Shown here in pieces: positions 52,011 to 58,222 of a DNA stretch of 64,000 nucleotides. The stretch is from positions 4,376,001-4,440,000 of the forward strand of contig CP051232.1 in the NCBI GenBank assembly GCA_017792445.1. Direction: 5' to 3'. Origin of the DNA: Maritimibacter sp. GTDB lineage: Bacteria > Pseudomonadota > Alphaproteobacteria > Rhodobacterales > Rhodobacteraceae. The notes beneath the pieces are model-generated. The model was not told the origin of the DNA and made no database searches. It saw only the letters and a program-made list of their open reading frames with translations. A program made the position numbers and the translations under genes. The first letter of the stretch is position 1; each line of letters begins with the position of its first letter.

Positions 52011-53270
52011 ATGAAATTCAACAGACGCACGTTCGTGGCGACTGCCGGCGCGGTATTGGCCGCGCCGATGGTTCAGGCCGCGGCGCACGGGATGCCCCGT
52101 GTCGTGGTGGTCGGCGGCGGCGCCGGAGGAGCGACCGCCGCGCGCTACATCGCGAAGGACTCGAAAGGCGAGATCGACGTCACGCTGATCGAGCCGTCGC
52201 GGACCTACTACACCTGCTTCTTTTCCAACCTTTATCTCGGCGGCTTCCGCGAGCTTGACAGCCTTGCCCATACCTACGGCACGCTGGCCTCGGAATACGG
52301 CATCAACGTCGTCCACGACTATGCCGTCGGGGTGGACCGGGACGCCAAGACCGTAACGCTCGCCAGCGGTGCCAGCCTGCCCTACGACAAGCTGATCCTG
52401 TCGCCCGGCATCGACTTCGTCGACGGCGCGGTGCCCGGCTGGGACGTTTCGGTCCAGAACAAGATGCCACACGCCTTCAAGGCCGGTTCGCAGACCGAGC
52501 TTCTGAAGGCGCAGGTCATGGCGATGCCCGAGGGCGGCACCTTCGCGATGATCGCGCCGCCCAACCCCTATCGCTGTCCGCCGGGACCGTACGAGAGGGT
52601 GTCGATGGTGGCGTGGCAACTGAAGCAGACCAACCCCACCGCCAAGATCCTGATCGTCGACCCGAAAGAGAAGTTCTCGAAACAGGGTCTGTTCGAGGAA
52701 GGCTGGCAGAAGCACTACGGCGGAATGATAGAGCGGATCGGCCCGGATTTCGGCGGCAACAACGTCTCGGTCGATGCGGATGCGATGACGATCGACATCG
52801 ACGGCAGCGTCGAGAACGTGGACGTCTGCAATGTCATCCCCGCGATGAAGGCCGGCCATATAGCCGAGGTCGCGGGCGTGACCGACGGCAACTGGGCGCC
52901 GGTGAACCCGACCGACATGTCGTCGAAGGCGGACCCGGACATCTACGTGCTGGGCGACGCCAGCCAGCAGGGCGACATGCCCAAGTCCGGCTTCTCGGCC
53001 AACAGTCAGGCCAAGGTCTGCGCCAACGCCATCCGCGGCGCGCTAACCGAAAGCCGCGTGTTCCCGGCCAAGTACACCAACACCTGCTGGTCGCTGATCG
53101 CCGTGGACGACGGCGTCAAGGTCGGCGCCAGCTACGAGCCGACCGAGGAAAAGATCGCCTCGGTCGAGGGCTTCGTGTCACAGACCGGCGAAGACGCCGC
53201 GCTGCGCAAGGCCACTTACGAGGAATCCGTCGGCTGGTATGCCGGCATTACCGCCGACATGTTCGGCTGA
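52011..53270 (+). CDS. soxF: FAD-dependent flavocytochrome c sulfide dehydrogenase flavoprotein SoxF
   Basis: This 419-residue flavoprotein has a Tat-like signal (FNRRTFVATAG, residues 3-13), the FAD-binding motif VVVVGGGAGGATAARYI near residue 33, the TYYTCFFSN and NPYRCPPGPYERVS cysteines, and a C-terminal FCSD flavin-binding domain (about 350-419). It oxidises sulfide or restores Sox activity with SoxE as electron acceptor. The start follows AGGGAGGAGACA. A hairpin follows the stop. Confidence 0.92.
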   Translation: MKFNRRTFVATAGAVLAAPMVQAAAHGMPRVVVVGGGAGGATAARYIAKDSKGEIDVTLIEPSRTYYTCFFSNLYLGGFRELDSLAHTYGTLASEYGINVVHDYAVGVDRDAKTVTLASGASLPYDKLILSPGIDFVDGAVPGWDVSVQNKMPHAFKAGSQTELLKAQVMAMPEGGTFAMIAPPNPYRCPPGPYERVSMVAWQLKQTNPTAKILIVDPKEKFSKQGLFEEGWQKHYGGMIERIGPDFGGNNVSVDADAMTIDIDGSVENVDVCNVIPAMKAGHIAEVAGVTDGNWAPVNPTDMSSKADPDIYVLGDASQQGDMPKSGFSANSQAKVCANAIRGALTESRVFPAKYTNTCWSLIAVDDGVKVGASYEPTEEKIASVEGFVSQTGEDAALRKATYEESVGWYAGITADMFG

Positions 53271-53279
53271 CGCCTCCCA

Positions 53280-53305
53280 GGTCCGGCCCTTCGCGGGGCC
53301 GGACC
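53280..53305 (+). terminator. Hairpin after soxF
   Basis: GGTCCGGCCC-TTCGCG-GGGCCGGACC is a perfect 10-bp stem 10 bases past the soxF stop and 46 bases before the DUF302 gene. It probably ends or attenuates the sox transcript. There is no T-run. Confidence 0.6.
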
Positions 53306-53350
53306 ACCCTGCCCCGAAACACTTTGAAACGCACCGGAAAGGACCGCGCC

Positions 53351-53788
53351 ATGAAACTGCTTCTCGCCCTAGCCTCTGCCGCCACGCTTGGTCTTGCGCC
53401 GTCCGTCTTCGCGCAGGACGCCATCACCTACGATTATGCAGGCAGCTTCGACGACGCCACCTTCGCGCTGGAATCGGCCATCGTCGACCACGGGCTGGTG
53501 ATCGACTACGTCAGCCACGTCGGCGACATGCTGAACCGCACCGGCGAGGACGTCGGCAGCGACGTGATGCTGTTCGAGGCGGCGGACATCTACATCTTCT
53601 GCTCGGCCGTCGTGTCGCGGCAGGTGATGGAGGCGGACCCGATGAACATCGTTCACTGCCCCTACAACATCTTCGTCGCCGAGATGGACGGCAAGGTGAC
53701 CATCGGCCACCACGACTATCCCGACGGCGCGATGGATGCGGTCGAAGAGCTTCTGGCCGGGATCGTGAAGGACGCGATCGCCGAATGA
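53351..53788 (+). CDS. DUF302 family periplasmic protein
   Basis: This 145-residue protein has a signal peptide (about 1-21, ending VFAQD) and a DUF302 domain, an alpha-beta fold of unknown activity often found near sulfur-oxidation genes. ALESAIVDHGLVIDYVSHVG and the cysteines in YIFCSAV and VHCPYNIF are the clearest family features. It follows soxF after a hairpin and precedes a YeeE-type transporter, so a role in handling reduced sulfur is likely but unproven. The start is the ATG at 53351 after AAAGGACCGCGCC. Confidence 0.8.
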   Translation: MKLLLALASAATLGLAPSVFAQDAITYDYAGSFDDATFALESAIVDHGLVIDYVSHVGDMLNRTGEDVGSDVMLFEAADIYIFCSAVVSRQVMEADPMNIVHCPYNIFVAEMDGKVTIGHHDYPDGAMDAVEELLAGIVKDAIAE

Positions 53789-53874
53789 TCCTGCCGCCGG
53801 GAGCCCCGGATTGACGCAGATCATGCCAACCGCCGTAGCTGCCGGGTAGCCTGCGGCGGAACGAAAGACGCCGG

Positions 53875-54939
53875 ATGCTGGAAACCCTGATCGACACCTA
53901 TGGCGAGGCGCCGCTTCTGGGCGCGAGCGGCCTTGCCGTGGGGCTTCTCTTCGGGGCGGCGGCGCAGCATTCCCGCTTCTGCCTGCGCGCCGCGACCATC
54001 GAGGTCGCCGAGCGCCGGCCCGGAGAGCGCATGGCGGTCTGGCTTCTGGCCTTTTTCTCGGCGCTTCTCGCCACGCAACTCGCCATCCTTACCGGGGTTC
54101 TGGACGTCTCCGGCGCACGGCAACTGGCCGCGACGGGCAGTCTCAGCGGCGCGGTGATCGGCGGGCTGATGTTCGGCGCGGGGATGATCCTTGCCCGGGG
54201 CTGCGCAAGCCGCCTGCTGGTGCTGTCGGGCACCGGCAACATGCGCGCCCTTGTCACCGGCCTGATCGTCACGCTGGTCGCACAGGCCTCGTACCGCGGC
54301 ATCCTTGCCCCCGCGCGCGAGGCGATCGCGGCGCTGTGGACCGTTCCCGGCGGCGGGTCGCGGGATCTTGCCGCCCTGCTGGGCCTGCCGGGCTGGGCCG
54401 CGACGGCTTTCGGCGTGGCCGGACTGCTGGCAGGGCTGGAACTGGCGCGACGGCACCGCGTGCGCGTCAGCCGGGTGCTGGCCGGCGGTGTCGTGGGCCT
54501 CGCCGTCGCCCTTGGCTGGATGGCGACCTACGCCATCGCGTCCGTTTCGTTCGAGGTCATCCCCATCGCCTCGGTCACCTTCACCGGGCCGTCCACCGAT
54601 ACGCTGATGGCGCTGGTCGCCGAGCGGAACCTGCCGCTGTCCTTCGGCATCGGCCTTGTCCCCGGCGTCTTCGCGGGCTCGGCCATGACGGCGCTTGCGA
54701 CCGGGGAATGGCAGATCCAGCGCTTCGGCGCCGACACCCCGATGGAACGCTACCTTGTCGGAGCGGTGCTGATGGGCTTCGGCGCGATGCTGGCGGGGGG
54801 ATGCGCCGTCGGCGCCGGCGTTTCAGGCGGCGCGATCCTTGCGCTGACGGCGTGGGTGGCGGTGGCGTCGATGTGGGCCGGTGCGCTGCTGACGAATGCC
54901 CTGCTTGGCCGTCACAGCGCCCAGCCCACCCTGTCCTGA
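53875..54939 (+). CDS. YeeE/YedE-family sulfur transporter, second copy
   Basis: This 354-residue membrane protein has about nine segments, and the three conserved channel cysteines are visible in HSRFCLRAAT (near 37), LARGCASRLL (near 109) and LAGGCAVGAG (near 307). It is distinct in sequence from the copy at 41324, so the locus carries two such transporters at its opposite ends. It may import thiosulfate or export or import another sulfur species. The start is the ATG at 53875, whose upstream ribosome site (GGAACGAAAGACGCCGG) is weak. Confidence 0.82.
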   Translation: MLETLIDTYGEAPLLGASGLAVGLLFGAAAQHSRFCLRAATIEVAERRPGERMAVWLLAFFSALLATQLAILTGVLDVSGARQLAATGSLSGAVIGGLMFGAGMILARGCASRLLVLSGTGNMRALVTGLIVTLVAQASYRGILAPAREAIAALWTVPGGGSRDLAALLGLPGWAATAFGVAGLLAGLELARRHRVRVSRVLAGGVVGLAVALGWMATYAIASVSFEVIPIASVTFTGPSTDTLMALVAERNLPLSFGIGLVPGVFAGSAMTALATGEWQIQRFGADTPMERYLVGAVLMGFGAMLAGGCAVGAGVSGGAILALTAWVAVASMWAGALLTNALLGRHSAQPTLS

Positions 54940-54942
54940 CCC

Positions 54943-55848
54943 CTACTCCGCCGCGTCGAAGCGATAGCCGTCGCCGTCAGCCGCCACGCGGCCAATCCCG
55001 CCTCCGGGCAGGTGGAACCCCGCGACGGTCCGATCCTCGGCCACCAGCCGGTCGAACAGCGCCACCCGCGTGGCCGCCGCAGTCCCGGGGTCCTGATCGC
55101 TGCCAAGCTTCCAGCCCGGCCAGCCGAAGGAGATATGCGGGTTGGCGATGGCGTCGCCGGTCACGAAGACGCCGCCTCCGTCACCTACGATGTCGAAAGA
55201 CATATGCCCCGGCGTGTGCCCGACCGTCGCGACGGCGGCGATACCCGGCAGCACCTCGTCGCCATCGTCGAAAAAGTCGATCCGGTCCTCCAGCATCGCC
55301 AGTCGCCGCGCCGCGCCCACCGCGAAAGCCTGCCGCTCTGCCCCGATCTCGTCCACCGTCTCGGGCCGGGTCCAATAGTCCCACTCGGCCCGCCCGATGC
55401 GGTACTCGGCATTCGCGAACACGAGATCCTCGAAGTCGTCGATGATCCCCCACAGGTGATCCGGATGCGCATGCGTGAACAGCACATGCGTTACGTCCTC
55501 GGGTGACACCCCGGCTGCGTCGAGACTGTCCAGCAGCGAACCGGCCGAGGGCATGAACTCTCCGCCCGAGCCCGCGTCGAACAGAACCGTCATGTCGCCC
55601 TTGCGGAACAGGGTAAGGTTGCAGGGCGGCTCGTAGGATCCTTCGCCGAACCCGTAGCGCGAAGCGACCTCGGCCTTCTCGGCGTCGGTCAGTTCGCTCA
55701 GCACGAAGGCGGGCGGCAGGACAAGGTTGCCATCGCTGACCGTGGTCAGGGTTCCGCCCGCCACCGCCACATTCGCGACCGCGCGGGTCGTAAGGGCGGG
55801 CAAGACGGCGCTTGCGGCCATGGCGATGCAAAGATCACGACGATTCAT
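54943..55848 (-). CDS. Metallo-beta-lactamase-fold hydrolase, SoxH-like, Tat-exported
   Basis: This 301-residue periplasmic MBL-fold protein has a Tat signal (MNRRDLCIAMAAS) and zinc ligands in THAHPDHLWG near residue 128, VGHTPGHMSF near residue 208 and VTGDAIANPH near residue 226. Paracoccus sox clusters end with soxH, an MBL-fold gene of similar size and export type, so this is a likely equivalent, though on the opposite strand here. It may hydrolyse a sulfur thioester or persulfide adduct. The start is the ATG at 55848 after GGGAGGAGAAACCGGC; a longer frame upstream is rejected. Confidence 0.78.
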   Translation of the reverse strand: MNRRDLCIAMAASAVLPALTTRAVANVAVAGGTLTTVSDGNLVLPPAFVLSELTDAEKAEVASRYGFGEGSYEPPCNLTLFRKGDMTVLFDAGSGGEFMPSAGSLLDSLDAAGVSPEDVTHVLFTHAHPDHLWGIIDDFEDLVFANAEYRIGRAEWDYWTRPETVDEIGAERQAFAVGAARRLAMLEDRIDFFDDGDEVLPGIAAVATVGHTPGHMSFDIVGDGGGVFVTGDAIANPHISFGWPGWKLGSDQDPGTAAATRVALFDRLVAEDRTVAGFHLPGGGIGRVAADGDGYRFDAAE

Positions 55849-55957
55849 GCCGGTTTCTCCTCCCAAAGAAATCACAAATTCGCTTTGGTGAATGTTATAG
55901 AGAGAAACCCGCCCCGGCCAGCGGCAATGCGGCAGTTCCTTCGTTTTCCGTAACGCC

Positions 55958-56644
55958 CTAGCCCGCCTTCAGCCCCACCAGCCGGAACAGCGCCGCGGGC
56001 CGGTGCCGGCCTCCGGTGGTCTTGCGCTTCAGGTCCTCGATCTCCCAGTTCGCGTCGATCCACTTGCGGAAGTTGCGCTTGTCCAGCTCTTGCCCCTTCA
56101 CGATCTCGAACACCGACTGCGCCTGCGCCAGCGTGAACGCATCCGGCAGGAAGGCGAAGACGGCGGAAGCCTCGTCGGTCAGCCGCGTCTCGACCATCCG
56201 CGCAAGCGCCGCGCGGGCATCGGACAAGATCGCGGCATGGTCGAAGGCAAGCGGCGGCAGGTCGTCCAGCGGGAACCACTGGGCCTCGGCCGCGTCGCTT
56301 GAGGCGACAAGCGCCACCCGATCCATCGGCACCAGCGTCGCGAAGGCCACGGTGATCACCCGTTCGCGCGGGTCGCGATCCGGTCGCCCATATGCGCCGA
56401 TCTGAAAGAACGGCAGGCCATCCAGATGTTCGGGATTGATGCCGGCCTCTTCCGCCAGTTCCCGCCGCGCGCCGGTTTCCAGATCCTCGTCCATCTGCAC
56501 GAAGCCACCGGGCAAGGCCCAGGAGCCCTTGAACGGCTCTGCCGCGCGCTGGATCAGGGCCACGTTCAGCCGCCCCTCGATGATCGAGAAGACGATGACA
56601 TCCGCGGTGACCGCCGGATGGGGATAGTCATAGGTATAGGGCAT
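55958..56644 (-). CDS. NUDIX hydrolase with C-terminal winged-helix domain (NrtR-like)
   Basis: This 228-residue protein has a NUDIX domain (about 10-145) with the Nudix box beginning GGFVQMDEDLETGARRELAE and continuing EEAG, plus a C-terminal winged-helix-like region (about 160-225). The combination is typical of NrtR, a regulator of NAD synthesis that binds ADP-ribose, or of an ADP-ribose pyrophosphatase. The Nudix box is intact, so enzymatic activity cannot be excluded. The start is the ATG at 56644 after AAAGAGGTTCCG. No NAD genes are adjacent. Confidence 0.75.
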   Translation of the reverse strand: MPYTYDYPHPAVTADVIVFSIIEGRLNVALIQRAAEPFKGSWALPGGFVQMDEDLETGARRELAEEAGINPEHLDGLPFFQIGAYGRPDRDPRERVITVAFATLVPMDRVALVASSDAAEAQWFPLDDLPPLAFDHAAILSDARAALARMVETRLTDEASAVFAFLPDAFTLAQAQSVFEIVKGQELDKRNFRKWIDANWEIEDLKRKTTGGRHRPAALFRLVGLKAG

Positions 56645-56660
56645 CGGAACCTCTTTGTGT

Positions 56661-56682
56661 GGACGGGACACTATTTTCGTCC
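56661..56682 (-). promoter_or_regulatory. Possible operator upstream of the NUDIX gene
   Basis: GGACG (56661-56665) and CGTCC (56678-56682) form a 5-bp inverted repeat 16 bases upstream of the NUDIX start. The spacing of 12 bases is compatible with a dimeric regulator. The arms are short, so this is weak evidence. Confidence 0.3.
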
Positions 56683-56887
56683 GCCAGCCCTGTAAAGACC
56701 GTGCGGAATCGGCCGCCAGAGCCGGCTCCCCTACCCCGAAAGCCACCAAAACCACGCCGTGAGTCGCGGTTTCAGGGCATCCCGGGTGGGTAATTCCATC
56801 CGGAATCCGCCGCTAGCCCTCAAAATCTCAAACTTTTTTACATTTCTTATCAGCGCTTTACCGGATTTCCGGACAAGGCCTTCATTA

Positions 56888-56916
56888 AGTGTGTTTACAA
56901 CACTTACTGTTAGTGT
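56888..56916. promoter_or_regulatory. Three phased AGTGT/ACACT half-sites upstream of the peptide array
   Basis: AGTGT (56888-56892), ACACT (56900-56904) and AGTGT (56912-56916) are separated by exactly 7 bases each, giving alternating inverted pairs at a 12-base period. The first pair extends to AAGTGT/ACACTT. The site overlaps the probable promoter, so a regulator binding here could repress it. Confidence 0.6.
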
Positions 56917-56988
56917 AAAAACTACATCATCAAGACGCAGACAGACAGACACACCAAACCAAACACCCAACACCGAAAGGAAAATCAA

Positions 56989-57204
56989 ATGTTCAAGATC
57001 GCCCTGACCGCCGCCGCCTTCGCCCTGACCGCCGTCTCCGCACAGGCCGCCACTCCCGCCGACGCCCTCGCCTTCAACACCCTCGCCGACCTGGCCCCCG
57101 TCGCAGCCGAAACCAACGAAAGCTTCGAGACCGCCTACTACTGCGAATGGGTCACCGTCTACGACTACTACGGCAACTGGATCACCGTCTGGCAGTGCTA
57201 CTGA
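56989..57204 (+). CDS. Small exported two-cysteine peptide, copy 1
   Basis: This 71-residue protein has a Sec signal peptide (1-20, ending AQA) and a mature part of about 51 residues. A helical, acidic N-terminal half (ATPADALAFNTLADLAPVAA) is followed by an aromatic segment with Cys52 and Cys70: CEWVTVYDYYGNWITVWQC. The two strands EWVTVYDY and NWITVWQC around a YGN turn look like a beta hairpin that the two cysteines could close by a disulfide in the periplasm. The coding sequence uses almost only C-ending codons, suggesting high expression. A GAAAGGAAA ribosome site precedes the ATG. I recognise no known family. Confidence 0.8.
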   Translation: MFKIALTAAAFALTAVSAQAATPADALAFNTLADLAPVAAETNESFETAYYCEWVTVYDYYGNWITVWQCY

Positions 57205-57277
57205 GCCCGACCGAGCCCAACCCCTCAACCCTCCGAAACCAAACCGAAACCAACCCAACTCTGAAAAGGAAATCCAA

Positions 57278-57493
57278 ATGTTCAAGATCGCCCTGACCGC
57301 CGCCGCCTTCGCCCTGACCGCCGTCACCGCACAGGCCGCCACCCCCGCCGACGCCCTCGCCTTCAACACCCTCGCCGACCTGGCCCCCGTCGCCGCCGAA
57401 ACCAGCGAGAGCTTCGAGACCGCCTACTACTGCGAATGGGTCACCGTCTACGACTACTACGGCAACTGGATCACCGTCTGGCAGTGCTACTGA
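57278..57493 (+). CDS. Small exported two-cysteine peptide, copy 2
   Basis: This 71-residue peptide differs from copy 1 by S17T in the signal region and N43S; everything from residue 44 to the end is identical, including both cysteines. Its ribosome site (AAAAGGAAATCCAA) and its C/A-rich upstream spacer are also copied, so the duplication includes the untranslated region. It is in the same direction 73 bases after copy 1, with no terminator between them, so the copies are probably cotranscribed. The function is unknown. Confidence 0.8.
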   Translation: MFKIALTAAAFALTAVTAQAATPADALAFNTLADLAPVAAETSESFETAYYCEWVTVYDYYGNWITVWQCY

Positions 57494-57565
57494 GCCCGAC
57501 CGAACCCAACCCCTCAACCCTCTGAAACCAAACCAAAACCAACCCAACACCGAAAGGAAATCCAA

Positions 57566-57781
57566 ATGTTCAAGATCGCCCTGACCGCCGCCGCCTTCGC
57601 CCTGACCGCCGTCACCGCCCAGGCCGCCACCCCCGCCGACGCCCTTACCTTCGACACCCTCGCCGACCTGGCCCCCGTCGCCGCCGAAACCAACGAAAGC
57701 TTCGAGACCGCCTACTACTGCGAATGGGTCACCGTCTACGACTACTACGGCAACTGGGTCACCGTCTGGCAGTGCTACTGA
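57566..57781 (+). CDS. Small exported two-cysteine peptide, copy 3
   Basis: This 71-residue peptide is nearly identical to copies 1 and 2, differing at residues 28 (A to T), 30 (N to D) and 65 (I to V). The CEWVTVYDYYGNWVTVWQC tail keeps both cysteines and all aromatics, which suggests selection on this segment rather than recent drift alone. It is 288 bases downstream of copy 2 start to start. A perfect 11-bp hairpin follows it. Confidence 0.8.
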   Translation: MFKIALTAAAFALTAVTAQAATPADALTFDTLADLAPVAAETNESFETAYYCEWVTVYDYYGNWVTVWQCY

Positions 57782-57796
57782 CCGCCCCCGAAACGC

Positions 57797-57825
57797 CCCG
57801 TCGATCCTCCTCCCGGATCGACGGG
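57797..57825 (+). promoter_or_regulatory. Perfect hairpin between peptide copies 3 and 4
   Basis: CCCGTCGATCC-TCCTCCC-GGATCGACGGG is a perfect 11-bp stem with a 7-base loop, followed 10 bases later by the ribosome site of copy 4. There is no T-run, so it may set different expression levels of the three amplified copies and the diverged one. Confidence 0.6.
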
Positions 57826-57848
57826 AGGACCCCGAAAGGAAAACCGCA

Positions 57849-58076
57849 ATGTCCCTGAAATGCCTCGCCAACGTCCTCTCGCTCTCCCTCTCCCTCACCG
57901 CCGCCGCCCACGCCTCTGCCCCGACCGACCTCGCCGCCTTCGACCAGGCAACCGACACGACCGTCGCCCAGCCCGAGCTCCTTCTGACCGCCAGCACCTG
58001 CGAATGGGTCAGCGTCCTCGACATCTACGGCTTCGACTACAACGGCAACATGGTGACGATCTGGCAGTGCAATTGA
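57849..58076 (+). CDS. Small exported two-cysteine peptide, diverged copy 4
   Basis: This 75-residue paralogue has an unrelated signal peptide (about 1-23, ending AAHAS) and a longer hairpin loop, but keeps the framework STCEWVSVLDIYG...NMVTIWQCN with cysteines near residues 55 and 74. It shares the CEWV...WQC pattern with copies 1-3, so the pattern is the conserved core of the family. It has its own ribosome site (CCGAAAGGAAAACCGCA) after a hairpin. A terminator at 58105 ends the array. Confidence 0.75.
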   Translation: MSLKCLANVLSLSLSLTAAAHASAPTDLAAFDQATDTTVAQPELLLTASTCEWVSVLDIYGFDYNGNMVTIWQCN

Positions 58077-58104
58077 CCCGACCCTTCCCTCCCTCCCCAA
58101 CTTG

Positions 58105-58135
58105 ACGGCCCGCCTCGATTGCGGGCCGTTCTTTT
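58105..58135 (+). terminator. Rho-independent terminator after the peptide array
   Basis: ACGGCCCGC-CTCGATT-GCGGGCCGT is a perfect 9-bp stem immediately followed by TCTTTT, the best canonical terminator in the window. It separates the peptide array from the TIR-STAND gene 88 bases downstream, so the latter needs its own promoter. Confidence 0.85.
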
Positions 58136-58222
58136 GTCGGCCCCCCGCGACCCTCGGCAGAGAGGACGCTTGAAACCGGCGCCACGCGGTTGCTAGGTTT
58201 CCGCGGGAAGGAGCATCGCACG

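Larger units (their letters stand above)
56645..56988. other. 344-base regulatory region between the NUDIX gene and the peptide array
   Basis: No gene is seen. It contains the short palindromes ATTCC-ATCC-GGAAT (56793-56806) and CCGGATTTCCGG (56861-56872), then the phased half-sites at 56888-56916. It ends with a C/A-rich leader that lacks G (56940-56980) before the ribosome site GAAAGGAAAATCAA. The bases 56820-56920 are far more AT-rich than the surroundings. A promoter for the peptide array probably lies here: TTTACA at 56894-56899 and TAAAAA at 56916-56921, 16 bases apart. Confidence 0.5.
56989..57781 (+). repeat. Tandem array of roughly 289-bp units carrying the small peptide genes
   Basis: Units begin at 56989, 57278 and 57566 (periods 289 and 288 bases) and include each coding region, its 3' spacer (GAGCCCGACCGAACCCAAC type) and the next C/A-rich leader. 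The third unit is cut after the coding region. This is recent gene amplification, not a CRISPR array. Confidence 0.8.

Noticed and set aside
56989-57781. Tandem repeats read as a CRISPR array
   Set aside because: The period is about 289 bases, the repeats are coding, and there are no short spacers or cas genes.
58190-58222. An upstream TTG start for the TIR-STAND protein
   Set aside because: It has no ribosome site. The ATG at 58223 has AAGGAG at good spacing and begins directly at the TIR domain.
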